Shown piece after piece: positions 17,724 to 26,498 of a DNA stretch of 64,000 nt. The translations under genes and the position numbers were made by a program. Source of the DNA: Sinorhizobium terangae (GTDB taxonomy: Bacteria; Pseudomonadota; Alphaproteobacteria; Rhizobiales; Rhizobiaceae). The notes beneath the pieces were generated by a model, which ran no database searches, had not been told where the DNA came from, and saw nothing but the letters and a program-made list of their open reading frames with translations. Each line of letters opens with the position of its first letter. Within the stretch, counting starts at the first letter, position 1. The DNA lies in contig NZ_CP121659.1 of the NCBI RefSeq assembly GCF_029714365.1, positions 1,364,001-1,428,000 on the forward strand, written 5' to 3'.

Positions 17724-18503
17724 ATGCTGATCGATACCCATTGCCATCTGGATTTCCCGGACTTCGAGGCCGAGCGCGACGCGATTATCGAACGCGCCGC
17801 CGCGGCCGGTGTGGCGCAGATGGTGACGATTTCGACGCGTGTGAAACGGTTCGACACGATCATCGCGATCGCCGAAGCCTATCCGAATGTGTTTTGCTCC
17901 GTCGGTACCCATCCGCACAATGCGGATGATGAACTCGATATCACCACCGAAGACCTCGTTCGGCTGTCGTCGCATCCGAAAGTCGTTGCGATCGGTGAGG
18001 CGGGGCTCGACTATTTCTACGACAACGCACCGCGCGACGCGCAGGCAGAAGGCCTGCGCCGCCATATGGCGGCCGCGCGGGAGACAGGGCTGCCGCTCGT
18101 CATCCATAGCCGATCGGCGGACGAAGATATGGCGGCGATCCTGACCGAAGAAAGCGGGAAGGGGGCCTTCCCTTTCCTGCTCCATTGCTTCTCGTCGGGC
18201 CCGGACCTCGCGCGAGTTGGCGTCGAGCTTGGCGGCTATGTGTCCTTTTCCGGAATCCTGACCTTCCCGAAATCGCAGGAGATCAGGGATATCGCGAAGA
18301 CGATCCCACGCGACCGGATGATCGTCGAGACGGACGCACCTTACCTCGCGCCCAAACCGTTCCGCGGCAAGCGTAACGAGCCGGCCTTTGTCGCCCATAC
18401 GGCGCAGGTGCTGGCGGAAACGATCGGCGTTTCACCCGCGGAAATTGCCGAGATTACCACGGAGAACGCCTTCCGCATCTTCTCGAAAATGCCGAGGCCC
18501 TGA
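17724..18503 (+). CDS. tatD: TatD-family metal-dependent hydrolase (deoxyribonuclease-like)
   Basis: 259 residues, TIM-barrel amidohydrolase-superfamily nuclease. Metal ligands are visible in order: IDTHCHLDF at the N-terminus, GEAGLDYFY (Glu), VIHSRSADEDM (His), LHCFSSG (His) and ETDAPYLAP (Asp). TatD proteins are Mg-dependent 3'-5' exonucleases implicated in DNA repair and RNA quality control. The ATG at 17724 is chosen because the protein opens directly with the conserved motif; the longer upstream frame overlaps metG. It ends one base before the GTG start of the MBL gene. Confidence 0.92.
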   Translation: MLIDTHCHLDFPDFEAERDAIIERAAAAGVAQMVTISTRVKRFDTIIAIAEAYPNVFCSVGTHPHNADDELDITTEDLVRLSSHPKVVAIGEAGLDYFYDNAPRDAQAEGLRRHMAAARETGLPLVIHSRSADEDMAAILTEESGKGAFPFLLHCFSSGPDLARVGVELGGYVSFSGILTFPKSQEIRDIAKTIPRDRMIVETDAPYLAPKPFRGKRNEPAFVAHTAQVLAETIGVSPAEIAEITTENAFRIFSKMPRP

Positions 18504-18504
18504 C

Positions 18505-19341
18505 GTGGCATTTCGGCGGGTTTTCACCATCCTCGGATGCGGTTCTTCGCCAGGAGTACCGCGTATCACCGGCGATTGGGGAGCCTGCGATCCGTCAAAT
18601 CCGCGCAACCGCCGGATGCGAGCGGCGCTGCTCGTCGAGCAGTTCGCACCGGACGGCGGCAAGACGACCGTCGTTATTGATACCGGCCCGGATTTCCGCG
18701 CCCAGATGGTTGCCGCCGACGTTCGCCACATCGACAGCGTCCTTTACACGCATGCCCACGCCGATCATCTGCACGGGATCGACGACCTTCGCGGCTTCGT
18801 GATCGAAAATCGCAGGTGTGTGCCGATCTGGGCGGATGCATCTACGATGAGTGCGATCCGCGAGAGGTTTCGCTATTGCGTCGAATCGCCGCCAGGAAGC
18901 GGCTATCCGCCGATCGTTGAGCCGCATCTCATCACCGAAGACCTGTCGCCGGTTACCGTTCACGGCGCCGGCGGGCCGATTGCTTTCACGCCGTTGATGC
19001 AATTTCACGGCAATACCCATTCGCTCGGTTTTCGAGCTGGCGATTTTGCCTATTGCAGCGATGTCAGCGATTTTCCGCCAGAGACCGTCGGGAAACTGCA
19101 CGACCTCGATCTGCTGGTCCTCGACACGCTGCAATACAAATTCCATCCGAGCCACTTGTCGCTGGTGCAGTCGCTCGGCTGGATCGCGAGGCTTCAGCCG
19201 AAGCGCGCCGTGCTGACGCACATGCATGTGCCGTTGGACTATCAAACGGTGCAGAACGAGACGCCGGATCACGTCGAACCAGCTTATGACATGATGCGTC
19301 TCGAGTTCGAGATCGAGATGCCGTCCGCTGAAGAAGCGTAA
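18505..19341 (+). CDS. MBL-fold metallo-hydrolase (PhnP-like)
   Basis: 278 residues of metallo-beta-lactamase fold. The opening ILGCGSSPGVPR and the signature THAHADHLHGID give the HxHxDH zinc site; later ligands are MQFHGNTHS, DLLVLDTLQ and LTHMHVPL. This branch resembles PhnP (phosphoribosyl cyclic phosphodiesterase) and YycJ-like hydrolases. It regularly follows tatD in alphaproteobacteria, though no phosphonate genes are near. GTG at 18505 is the start because it begins the conserved N-terminal strand and lies one base after the tatD stop; upstream frame is inside tatD. Confidence 0.85.
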   Translation: MAFRRVFTILGCGSSPGVPRITGDWGACDPSNPRNRRMRAALLVEQFAPDGGKTTVVIDTGPDFRAQMVAADVRHIDSVLYTHAHADHLHGIDDLRGFVIENRRCVPIWADASTMSAIRERFRYCVESPPGSGYPPIVEPHLITEDLSPVTVHGAGGPIAFTPLMQFHGNTHSLGFRAGDFAYCSDVSDFPPETVGKLHDLDLLVLDTLQYKFHPSHLSLVQSLGWIARLQPKRAVLTHMHVPLDYQTVQNETPDHVEPAYDMMRLEFEIEMPSAEEA

Positions 19342-19439
19342 TATCCGACGTTAGAATGCGGCTCCAAGGCATTGATTTCGTGGGATTCAGCGACTTCGAA
19401 GCCGCGCGCGCGAGTTCCATAATCTATCTTATGCGATCT

Positions 19440-19452
19440 TTTGATGTAGCGG
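19440..19452. repeat. 13-bp direct repeat, left copy (IS flank)
   Basis: TTTGATGTAGCGG occurs here and identically at 21223-21235, bracketing the insertion sequence. It may be a target-site duplication or part of the element ends; spacing to the terminal binding sites differs on the two sides (4 versus 12 bases). Confidence 0.6.
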
Positions 19453-19589
19453 CAGTTTAGAGATGCGACATATGAGCCAGTTAGAGATGCGACAGTCGTC
19501 GCCTCTTGGGATGCTGGTCAAACGTCAACGTTTGGAAGGAAGACTGGCGAGGTGAAGCGTGGTTGAGACCATGAGCGTTCGGAGTCGTC

Positions 19590-21017
19590 ATGTCTTGTTT
19601 GATCACCATGTCGCAGAAGGAATTGCATCGTCTTGAACTCATCCAGCGGATTCGCGGGCGCAGCCTGACCGTCGTCGAGGCGGCCGCGTTGCTTCGTCTT
19701 AGCCGCAGTCAGGTCCACCGGCTGTTGCAGGCCTATGACCAGGCCGGCGCCGACGGTCTCGTCTCGAAGAAGCGCGGCCGTCCGAGCAACCGGCGTTACA
19801 GCGAGGACTTCCGCAACCTGGTGCTCGACCTGGTGCGTGAGCATTACCTGGATTTTGGACCGACGTTGGCCGCCGAGAAGCTGCTCGAACGCCACCGGAT
19901 TGCCGTCAGCAAGGAGACGCTGCGTCAGTGGATGATGGAAGCCGGCATCTGGGTGTCGCGACGCGAGCGCAAGAAGCGGGTTTTCCAGCCGCGCGGCCGG
20001 CGCGATTGTTTCGGCGAACTCGTTCAGATCGACGGCTCGCTTCATCGGTGGTTCGAGAACCGCGGACCCAAATGCGCCCTGCTCGTCTATATCGACGATG
20101 CCACCGGCAAGCTCTTGCATCTGCGCTTCGCCGGATCGGAGAACACCTTCGACTATCTGCACGCGACGAAGGCCTATCTGCAGCAATGGGGCAAGCCGAT
20201 CGCCTTCTACAGCGACAAGCATGGCATCTTCCGCACCACCCATGCTTCCAAGAAGGACAGAACCAGTGGCCTGACGCAGTTCGGCCGGGCCCTTTATGAG
20301 CTCAACATCGACATCATCTGCGCCAATACCCCGCAGGCCAAGGGGCGCGTCGAGCGCGCCAACCAGACGCTGCAGGATCGGCTGGTCAAGGAACTGCGGC
20401 TGCGCGGCATCGACTCGATCGCGGCGGCCAATGCCTATGCGCCGGAGTTCATGGCCGACTTCAATCGCCGCTTTGGCAAGGCGCCGCGCAATCCGAAGGA
20501 CATGCATCGGCCGTTTGCCGCGCATGAGAACCTCGATGGCGCCATGTGCCGCAAGGAGGTCCGCAAGCTGTCGCAGTCGCTGACGCTGCGCTATGACAAG
20601 GTGATGTTCATCCTCGATCCGACCGACCTCGCCACGGCGCTCGCCGGCAAGAAGCTCATTGTCTGCGACTATCCCGACGGCCGCCTCGAGATCACCCATG
20701 AGGGGACGTCCCTGCCCTACAGAGCCTTCGACACCTTACGGTCGGTGCACCGCTCCGAGGTGGTCGAGAACAAGCGCCTTGATGACATGCTGGCCGTGGT
20801 CGCCGAGATGCAGGCCGGACGAGAGCAACAGCGCAGCAAGGGCGGGCCGCGCCGCACCGGCCAGACGGACCACATGTTCGGCATACGCGACGGCAGCCAA
20901 AGCAATGGCTACCAAAAGCGCGGCACCAAGCCTGGCCGGAGGACGGATTTTACCAAGGATCCGGTGGTCATCGCCAAGCGCCAGCAAGCCCTTGCGCAGC
21001 TGAAGGCGGCGGAGTGA
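19590..21017 (+). CDS. ISNCY-family transposase (integrase-type catalytic core)
   Basis: 475 residues. Helix-turn-helix domains occupy the N-terminus (TVVEAAALLRLSRSQVHRLL and a second winged domain to about residue 120). A DDE/rve-type RNase H fold follows with VQIDGSLHRWF (first Asp), AFYSDKHGIFR (second Asp) and NTPQAKGRVERANQTLQDRL (Glu). The C-terminal part has a basic tail. The architecture matches ISNCY/IS1202-group transposases. The frame is intact from ATG to stop, so the element may still be active. A nearby ATG at 19608 (MSQKEL) is an alternative start. Confidence 0.9.
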   Translation: MSCLITMSQKELHRLELIQRIRGRSLTVVEAAALLRLSRSQVHRLLQAYDQAGADGLVSKKRGRPSNRRYSEDFRNLVLDLVREHYLDFGPTLAAEKLLERHRIAVSKETLRQWMMEAGIWVSRRERKKRVFQPRGRRDCFGELVQIDGSLHRWFENRGPKCALLVYIDDATGKLLHLRFAGSENTFDYLHATKAYLQQWGKPIAFYSDKHGIFRTTHASKKDRTSGLTQFGRALYELNIDIICANTPQAKGRVERANQTLQDRLVKELRLRGIDSIAAANAYAPEFMADFNRRFGKAPRNPKDMHRPFAAHENLDGAMCRKEVRKLSQSLTLRYDKVMFILDPTDLATALAGKKLIVCDYPDGRLEITHEGTSLPYRAFDTLRSVHRSEVVENKRLDDMLAVVAEMQAGREQQRSKGGPRRTGQTDHMFGIRDGSQSNGYQKRGTKPGRRTDFTKDPVVIAKRQQALAQLKAAE

Positions 21018-21171
21018 TCGGGGTGTCAAAGCTAAAGTTTATCTTGCCGCTGGAGCCATCCGCCGCCGACCGGGCTGCGCAACCCTGACCAGCTCCACCC
21101 GGCCGGCGGCTATCGTCTGCGTACTTTGTAAATATAGCAACTTGCAAACGAAGTAATAAGGAGTAGGATGA

Positions 21172-21210
21172 CGTCGCGTTTCTAATTTGACTACTTTGTC
21201 TCATCTTTAA
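21172..21210. repeat. Right-end paired terminal repeats of the IS
   Basis: Two 14-mers (21172-21185, 21197-21210) that match the reverse complement of the left-end 14-mers, the outer one at 12 of 14 positions. They define the right inverted end of the insertion sequence. Confidence 0.65.
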
Positions 21211-21222
21211 ATAGCTGTGACA

Positions 21223-21637
21223 TTTGATGTAGCGGGGTACATTCTAATTTGAAGTGCGACATGGCAATGAAAACAATGGTTTGCCCTTGGGGACTTTTAG
21301 ATGTCGCAGTGCTATTTGCAGCTCACCCTTCTCGATCGCCGACGACTTCATCAGTTGATGGAGCGCAAGGCCGCGACGTCTTAGCTCGATCCCACAATTT
21401 ACGTGGAAGGCTGATCGGCTCTGTTTGATCTGCGCCGCGCAACCAACCGATATTCGTTCGCCATGGCGACATCACGAAGTTATGATGCCTGCGGACTTAC
21501 GTTAGATTTATTGCGCACTGCATTGAAATAACACGCATATTTGTATATTAGAGACAAATAATGTTGTAATCTGGTGGATACGGGACACTTACCGGCGTTC
21601 GCATCAAGCCTAGTTCAGTAGCGGATGGAGGCCAGTC
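21223..21637. other. AT-richer intergenic stretch right of the IS, with a second end-like sequence
   Basis: No gene is visible. The stretch opens with the second 13-bp repeat (21223-21235), soon followed by ATTTGAAGTGCGACA, which resembles the TTAGAGATGCGACA binding sites of the IS and may be the remnant end of an older related element. The rest is lower in GC than its surroundings and includes the promoter of the DUF4864 gene. Confidence 0.45.
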
Positions 21638-22057
21638 ATGGTCAGGATCGTTTGTGTTGCACTTTGGCTGGCGCTTTCGATTGGAGCGGGTTCGGCCCTC
21701 GCCGATGAGCCTGTCGATACGGCGCAATCCATCATCCGTGCTCAGATCAAGGCTTTCCTGGACGACGACGCCGAGACGGCCTATTCCTTCGCCTCGCCGG
21801 CTATCAGGACAAAATTTCCGGACAAGATCATCTTTTTCGACATGGTCAAGCGCAGCTATCAGCACCTCTATCGCCCGGGCAACTTCGCCTTCGGCCGCTC
21901 AAAGGTGGTCGGTGAAGAGGTCTTCCAGGAAGTTCTGATCTCGGGATCGGACGGCAAGGACTGGACGGCGATCTATGACCTCGTTCACCAGCCGGATGGC
22001 AGTTACAAGATCAATGGCGTGATGATGCTGCAGACCGCGTCCGGCCCTCAACTCTGA
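21638..22057 (+). CDS. DUF4864-domain exported protein
   Basis: 139 residues with a signal peptide (MVRIVCVALWLALSIGAGSA, cleavage near ALA at 22). The mature part, with AQSIIRAQIKAFLDDDAETAY, RTKFPDKIIFFDMV and KINGVMMLQT, fits the DUF4864 family, a small NTF2-like fold found in many alphaproteobacteria with no assigned function. The ATG at 21638 follows GGAGG. It is convergent with tgt, 15 bases apart. Confidence 0.82.
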   Translation: MVRIVCVALWLALSIGAGSALADEPVDTAQSIIRAQIKAFLDDDAETAYSFASPAIRTKFPDKIIFFDMVKRSYQHLYRPGNFAFGRSKVVGEEVFQEVLISGSDGKDWTAIYDLVHQPDGSYKINGVMMLQTASGPQL

Positions 22058-22072
22058 CAGGCTGAAAGGAGG

Positions 22073-23203
22073 TCAGACGGGCGGCAAGTCACCGCGTTTC
22101 CAGTTTTCCTGGGTCTCCGCCATGAAATCGGCGTAACGCCCCTCCTCGATCGCCTTGCGGATGCCCGCCATCAGCTCCTGATAATAGGCCAGGTTGTTCC
22201 AGCTGAGCAGCATGCCCCCGAGCGACTCATTCGAGCGGATCAGATGATGCAGGTAGGCCCGCGAGTAGTCGCGTGTGGCCGGGCACGACGATTGCTCGTC
22301 GAGTGGCCGCATGTCTTCGGCGTGGCGGGCATTTCGAAGGTTGATGCGGCCGTAGCGGGTGAAGGCCAGGCCATGGCGGCCGGAACGGGTCGGCATGACG
22401 CAATCGAACATGTCGATGCCATGCGCGACGGATTTCAGGATATCGTCCGGTGTGCCGACACCCATCAGGTAGCGTGGCTTTTCGGCAGGCAGTGCCGGGC
22501 ATGTGACGTCGAGCATGTCGAGCATCACGTCCTGCGGTTCGCCCACGGCCAGCCCGCCGATGGCGTAGCCCTTGAGATCAAGATCTCTGAGCGCAAGAGC
22601 CGAGCGCTCGCGCAGTTTCGCAAGGTCCCCGCCCTGGACGATTCCGAACATGGCCTTGCCCGGCTGGTCGCCGAAGGCCACCTTGCAGCGTTCCGCCCAG
22701 CGCAGCGACATTTCCATCGCCCGTTCGATTTCGTTGGGTTCGGCAGGCAGCGCCACGCACTCGTCGAGCTGCATCTGGATGTCGCTGTCGAGCAATCCCT
22801 GGATCTCGATCGAACGTTCCGGCGACATGTGATAGAGCGCGCCGTCCACATGGCTCTTGAAGGTCACGCCCTGCTCGTTGAGCTTGCGCAGGCTGGACAG
22901 CGACATGACCTGGAAGCCGCCGCTGTCCGTCAGGATCGGCCGTTCCCAGCGGATGAAGTTGTGCAGTCCGCCGAGCCGCGCAACACGTTCGGCACCGGGA
23001 CGCAGCATCAGATGATAGGTGTTGCCTAGGATGATGTCGGCGCCGAGTTCCCGCACCTGGTCAAGATACATCGCCTTGACCGTGCCGACGGTTCCGACAG
23101 GCATGAATGCAGGCGTGCGGATCGTGCCGCGCGGCATCGAAACCTCGCCGCGGCGCGCCTTGCCGTCGGTTGCAAGCAGCTTGAATTGAAACGTCTCGGT
23201 CAT
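22073..23203 (-). CDS. tgt: tRNA-guanine(34) transglycosylase
   Basis: 376 residues. It swaps guanine 34 for preQ1 in tRNAs with GUN anticodons, the first tRNA step of queuosine synthesis. Catalytic signatures are intact: [13 protein letters not shown], the GIVQGG loop, GLAVGEP and the nucleophile region [14 protein letters not shown]. The zinc site is atypical: where C-x-C-x2-C is expected the sequence reads Ser-Ser-Cys-Pro-Ala-Thr (codons at 22274-22291), leaving one of three cysteines, while the following RAYLHHL keeps the histidine. It abuts queA directly, and the two act consecutively on the same base. Confidence 0.94.
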   Translation of the reverse strand: MTETFQFKLLATDGKARRGEVSMPRGTIRTPAFMPVGTVGTVKAMYLDQVRELGADIILGNTYHLMLRPGAERVARLGGLHNFIRWERPILTDSGGFQVMSLSSLRKLNEQGVTFKSHVDGALYHMSPERSIEIQGLLDSDIQMQLDECVALPAEPNEIERAMEMSLRWAERCKVAFGDQPGKAMFGIVQGGDLAKLRERSALALRDLDLKGYAIGGLAVGEPQDVMLDMLDVTCPALPAEKPRYLMGVGTPDDILKSVAHGIDMFDCVMPTRSGRHGLAFTRYGRINLRNARHAEDMRPLDEQSSCPATRDYSRAYLHHLIRSNESLGGMLLSWNNLAYYQELMAGIRKAIEEGRYADFMAETQENWKRGDLPPV

Positions 23204-24286
23204 CTAGTTTTTCCGGAAAAGCAGGCTTGAATCGCCATAGGAATAGAAGCGGTAGCCGGCGGCGATCGCGTGCGCATAGGCGGCACGCATCGTGTCGAGC
23301 CCGGCGAAGGCCGAAACAAGCATGAAAAGCGTCGATTTCGGCAGATGGAAATTGGTCATCAGCATATCGACCGCACGGAAGCGATAGCCCGGCGTGATGA
23401 AGATGCCGGTCGCGCCGGACCAGGGCCGGATTTCGCCTTCCTTCGTTGCCGCGCTTTCGATCAGTCGAAGCGACGTCGTGCCGACGCAGACGATGCGTCC
23501 GCCCCTCGCCCGCACCGCATTCAGGCTGTTGGCTGTCGCCGCGCTCACGTGGCCGATTTCCTCGTGCATCACGTGATCGTCGGTGTCATCCGTCTTGACC
23601 GGCAAAAAGGTCCCCGCACCGACGTGCAGGGTTACGAAGTGGCGCTCAATGCCGACCTCGTCTAGCCTTGTGAAAAGGCGTTCGGTGAAATGCAATCCGG
23701 CGGTCGGTGCCGCGACGGCTCCCTCTTCCCGCGCATAGACGGTCTGATAGTCAGTTCGGTCCCGCGCATCGTCCGGACGTTTGGATGCGATATAGGGGGG
23801 CAGCGGGATATGGCCGACGGCCATGATCGCCTCGTCGAGTGCCGGTCCGGAAAGGTCGAAGCGAAGTGTTACCTCGCCGGCGTCGGCCTTCTCTTCGACA
23901 GTGGCGTCGAGCGTGCCGAGCAGGCAGCTGTTTCCGCCGTGGCCGAACGAGATGCGGTCACCAGGTTTCAGCCGGCGCGCCGGTCGCGCGAAAGCCTTCC
24001 AGCGGTCAGGTGCGACCCGCATATGCAGCGTCAGCGAGACCTGCGTGACGATCTCATCGCTGCGCCTGCGAAGGCCTTCGAGCTGCGCCGGTATCACCTT
24101 GGTGTCGTTGAAAACGAGTGCGTCCCCGGGCCGCAGGAACGACGGCAGGTCGAGAACGCCGTGGTCGGCGAGGACAGGCTCGCCGTCCGGCCGCACGACA
24201 AGCATGCGGGCGCTGTCGCGCGGATTTGCGGGCCGCAGCGCAATGGAAGTTTCCGGCAGGTCGAAGTCAAACAGGTCTACGCGCAT
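23204..24286 (-). CDS. queA: S-adenosylmethionine:tRNA ribosyltransferase-isomerase
   Basis: 360 residues. QueA transfers and isomerises the ribosyl part of SAM onto preQ1-modified tRNA to give epoxyqueuosine. Conserved stretches are [15 protein letters not shown] at the N-terminus, [33 protein letters not shown] and [18 protein letters not shown]. The stop codon is immediately followed by the tgt start, so tgt is translated from the same message. A terminator hairpin separates it from ppiB upstream. Confidence 0.95.
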   Translation of the reverse strand: MRVDLFDFDLPETSIALRPANPRDSARMLVVRPDGEPVLADHGVLDLPSFLRPGDALVFNDTKVIPAQLEGLRRRSDEIVTQVSLTLHMRVAPDRWKAFARPARRLKPGDRISFGHGGNSCLLGTLDATVEEKADAGEVTLRFDLSGPALDEAIMAVGHIPLPPYIASKRPDDARDRTDYQTVYAREEGAVAAPTAGLHFTERLFTRLDEVGIERHFVTLHVGAGTFLPVKTDDTDDHVMHEEIGHVSAATANSLNAVRARGGRIVCVGTTSLRLIESAATKEGEIRPWSGATGIFITPGYRFRAVDMLMTNFHLPKSTLFMLVSAFAGLDTMRAAYAHAIAAGYRFYSYGDSSLLFRKN

Positions 24287-24308
24287 CGATGGTATCAGAC
24301 AAAAGCAA

Positions 24309-24345
24309 ACCCGCCCCGGCGTCTTTTGACGCGACCGGGGCGGGT
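24309..24345 (-). terminator. Terminator after ppiB
   Basis: Perfect 11-bp GC-rich arms (24309-24319 with 24335-24345) followed in the minus direction by TTTGCTTTTG. It lies between the ppiB stop and queA, and would end or thin transcription before queA-tgt. Confidence 0.7.
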
Positions 24346-24362
24346 CCGTGCATTAGCGCAAA

Positions 24363-24872
24363 TCAGGCGTCGGCGGCAACCCGCATCGACACGATGGTGT
24401 CGGGATCACGCACCGGCTCGCCGCGCTTGATCTTATCGACATTCTCCATGCCTTCGATTACCTGGCCCCAGATCGAGTACTGCTTGTTGAGCCAGGGAGC
24501 ATCGGTGAAGCAGATGAAGAACTGCGAGTTTGCCGAGTTCGGCATCTGGCTGCGGGCCATCGAGCACGTGCCACGCACGTGGCTCTTGTCGGAGAACTCG
24601 GCCTTGAGGTCGGGCTTGGAGGAGCCGCCCATGCCCGCGCGGCCGGGATTGAAGTGTTCGCTGCCGGTCTTTCCGTACTGCACGTCGCCGGTCTGCGCCA
24701 TGAAATCCTCGATCACGCGATGGAACACGACTCCATCATAGGCGCCCTCGCGAGTCAGCTCCTTGATACGAGCGACATGACCCGGAGCGACGTCCGGCAG
24801 AAGCTCGATCACGACCCTGCCCTTGGTGGTCTCCATGATGATCGTGTTTTCCGGATCCTTGATCTCGGCCAT
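24363..24872 (-). CDS. ppiB: Cytoplasmic peptidyl-prolyl cis-trans isomerase (cyclophilin)
   Basis: 169 residues, one cyclophilin domain with no signal peptide, hence cytoplasmic. Core motifs are VVFHRVIEDFMAQTGD (active-site Arg and Phe), SQFFICFTDAPWLN and IWGQVIEGMENVDKI. It speeds proline isomerisation during folding. It follows the exported paralogue by 22 bases on the same strand and is about half identical to it, so the pair arose by duplication with one copy gaining or losing a signal peptide. The ATG at 24872 follows AAGGAGAAGAACC. Confidence 0.93.
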   Translation of the reverse strand: MAEIKDPENTIIMETTKGRVVIELLPDVAPGHVARIKELTREGAYDGVVFHRVIEDFMAQTGDVQYGKTGSEHFNPGRAGMGGSSKPDLKAEFSDKSHVRGTCSMARSQMPNSANSQFFICFTDAPWLNKQYSIWGQVIEGMENVDKIKRGEPVRDPDTIVSMRVAADA

Positions 24873-24894
24873 GGTTCTTCTCCTTCTGTTTGAC

Positions 24895-25467
24895 TTACTT
24901 GCCGACCTTGACGCTGATCATACGGTCTGGATCGGTGACGGCGCCGTTGTTGGCGTCATCCCCGAGCTTGATCTTGTCGACATTCTCCATGCCTTCGACC
25001 ACCTTGCCGACGACCGTATACTGGCCGTTGAGGAAGTCACCCGGCGCGAACATGATAAAGAACTGCGAGTTGGCGCTGTTCGGATCCTGCGAGCGCGCCA
25101 TGCCTACTGTACCACGCTCGAAGGGCACGTCGGAGAATTCCGCCGGCAGGTCGGGTTTGGAGGAGCCACCCGTTCCAGCGAGATCGGCCTGATAGCCGTC
25201 CTTCATATCTCCATATTGCACGTCGCCCGTCTGTGCCATGAAGCCCTTGATCACGCGATGAAAGGCAACGTTGTCGTATTCGCCTGCAGCAGCGAGCTCC
25301 TTGATCTGCTGAACGTGCTTCGGCGCGATGTCCGGGCGCAGCTCGACAACGACCGGGCCGTCCTTCAGCTCGATCGTGATCACATTGTCGCTCGACTGCG
25401 CGAAGGCCGACCCTGTCAGGGTGGCGAGCGCCAGGGCCCCTGCGAAAGCGAATTGGAGGATTTTCAT
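24895..25467 (-). CDS. ppiA: Periplasmic peptidyl-prolyl cis-trans isomerase (cyclophilin)
   Basis: 190 residues with a signal peptide (MKILQFAFAGALALATLTGS, cleavage after AFA at residue 23) and a cyclophilin domain (about 30-185): VAFHRVIKGFMAQTGDVQYG, SQFFIMFAPGDFLNGQYT and GKVVEGMENVDKI. It is likely a folding helper in the periplasm. It is the first of the two cyclophilin genes and lies 33 bases after coaD, so coaD-ppiA-ppiB are probably one transcript. The ATG at 25467 is preceded by CAGGGAGAAACC. Confidence 0.93.
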   Translation of the reverse strand: MKILQFAFAGALALATLTGSAFAQSSDNVITIELKDGPVVVELRPDIAPKHVQQIKELAAAGEYDNVAFHRVIKGFMAQTGDVQYGDMKDGYQADLAGTGGSSKPDLPAEFSDVPFERGTVGMARSQDPNSANSQFFIMFAPGDFLNGQYTVVGKVVEGMENVDKIKLGDDANNGAVTDPDRMISVKVGK

Positions 25468-25500
25468 GGTTTCTCCCTGAGTGGTGTGAGCTGTCCGCGC

Positions 25501-25995
25501 TCAGGCCTTACGCTTCGCCTGCAGCGCCTGATGGACCGCACGGGGCACGAAGGCGCTTACGTCGCCGCCCATCGCCGCGATCTGGCGGACCAATGTGGCC
25601 GTAATGGGCCGTGATGCGGTGCCCGCCGGTAAAAACAGTGTCTGGATGTCCGGAGCCATCTGCCGGTTCATGCCGGCCATCTGCATCTCGTAATCGAGAT
25701 CCGTGCCATCGCGCAGGCCGCGCACCAGCAGGGTCGCGCCGTGACGGCGCGCCGCGTCGACCACCAGATTATCGAAGGAAACAACGGCGATATCACCTGC
25801 CCTTTCAGGCAGAGACTCGTTCAGCGAGCGGCGGATGAGATCGGCGCGCTCTTCGAACGAAAAGAGCGGCGCTTTTCCAGGATGAATGCCGATCGCCACG
25901 ATGACCTTTGCCGCGACGTTCAGTGCCTGCACAAGCACATCAAGATGCCCGTTCGTCATCGGATCGAAGGAGCCGGGGTAGAAAGCCGTGGTCAT
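25501..25995 (-). CDS. coaD: Phosphopantetheine adenylyltransferase
   Basis: 164 residues, the canonical CoaD length. It makes dephospho-CoA from 4'-phosphopantetheine and ATP. The nucleotidyltransferase T/HxGH motif is in [17 protein letters not shown] (residues 4-20), followed by [23 protein letters not shown] and a C-terminal ISSTLVR-equivalent (TATLVRQIA). An ATG at 25995 is chosen because the family begins immediately before the FYPGSFDP strand; the open frame extends 18 codons further without a ribosome-binding site. Confidence 0.94.
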   Translation of the reverse strand: MTTAFYPGSFDPMTNGHLDVLVQALNVAAKVIVAIGIHPGKAPLFSFEERADLIRRSLNESLPERAGDIAVVSFDNLVVDAARRHGATLLVRGLRDGTDLDYEMQMAGMNRQMAPDIQTLFLPAGTASRPITATLVRQIAAMGGDVSAFVPRAVHQALQAKRKA

Positions 25996-26225
25996 CGCAC
26001 CTGTTTCCGTTTGGTGAAGCCTTTTGTCACGGAAGGCGGCTGACCGCAAGGGCAGCGCAGCCCGCGCTTTCGCCTGTTCCCTCGGAAACAGCAGGCAAGA
26101 AAGAATGAATGCTAGATGAATGGAGTGTTCAAGATGGTTTCACACCGGAAGTTGTACCGTGAGGCAAGAATGAACGGAACCTTTTTTGGAGACATGCCGT
26201 TTTAGGAACTGAAAGGATTACGGCC

Positions 26226-26342
26226 ATGGGACTTGCTCTGTTTTCGATGACAATGTTTTTCGCGATGTCCGTCGCCACAATCCATGCGCTTCGCAGCGAA
26301 GTGCGTGTCCGCAACGAGCAAGATCGCGGCTTTAATCTGTAA
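26226..26342 (+). CDS. Candidate single-span membrane microprotein, 38 aa
   Basis: A 38-residue frame with one hydrophobic segment at its start (MGLALFSMTMFFAMSVATIH) followed by a charged tail (RSEVRVRNEQDRGFN). AAAGGA lies eight bases before the ATG at 26226. The composition, N-terminal membrane span and hydrophilic C-terminus resemble known bacterial membrane microproteins. It sits alone between coaD and the MATE gene. Not recognised; it could be chance. Confidence 0.45.
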   Translation: MGLALFSMTMFFAMSVATIHALRSEVRVRNEQDRGFNL

Positions 26343-26498
26343 ATGCCTCCAGGAACTTCTTGCCGGAAGTTTCAAAATAAGCGCCCTCATATCTTCCCCT
26401 GATGAGGTCGCTCTTGTAAGCCGGACGGCCTCCCCTGCCCGTCCGGCTTTTTCTTTTCGTCCCGCGCTGCTTGGTTTGAGGCGCCGCGGGGCCATGGT

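Larger units (their letters stand above)
19453..21222 (+). mobile_element. Insertion sequence, ISNCY/IS1202-like
   Basis: A 1.77-kb element carrying one transposase gene. The left end has two identical 14-mers TTAGAGATGCGACA (19457-19470 and 19481-19494). The right end has two inverted relatives, CGTCGCGTTTCTAA (21172-21185) and TGTCTCATCTTTAA (21197-21210). The paired sites have a 24-25-base period, suiting two transposase subunits per end. Exact boundaries are uncertain by about 10 bases. It separates the metG-tatD-MBL operon from the DUF4864 gene and interrupts no recognisable gene. Confidence 0.8.

Noticed and set aside
16127..17863. 578-codon open frame antisense to metG
   Set aside because: Antisense GC3 artefact over a certain gene; no motif or ribosome-binding site.
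19440..21235. 13-bp repeat as a certain target-site duplication
   Set aside because: The distances to the terminal sites differ by eight bases and similar end-like sequence follows the right copy, so it may belong to element ends.
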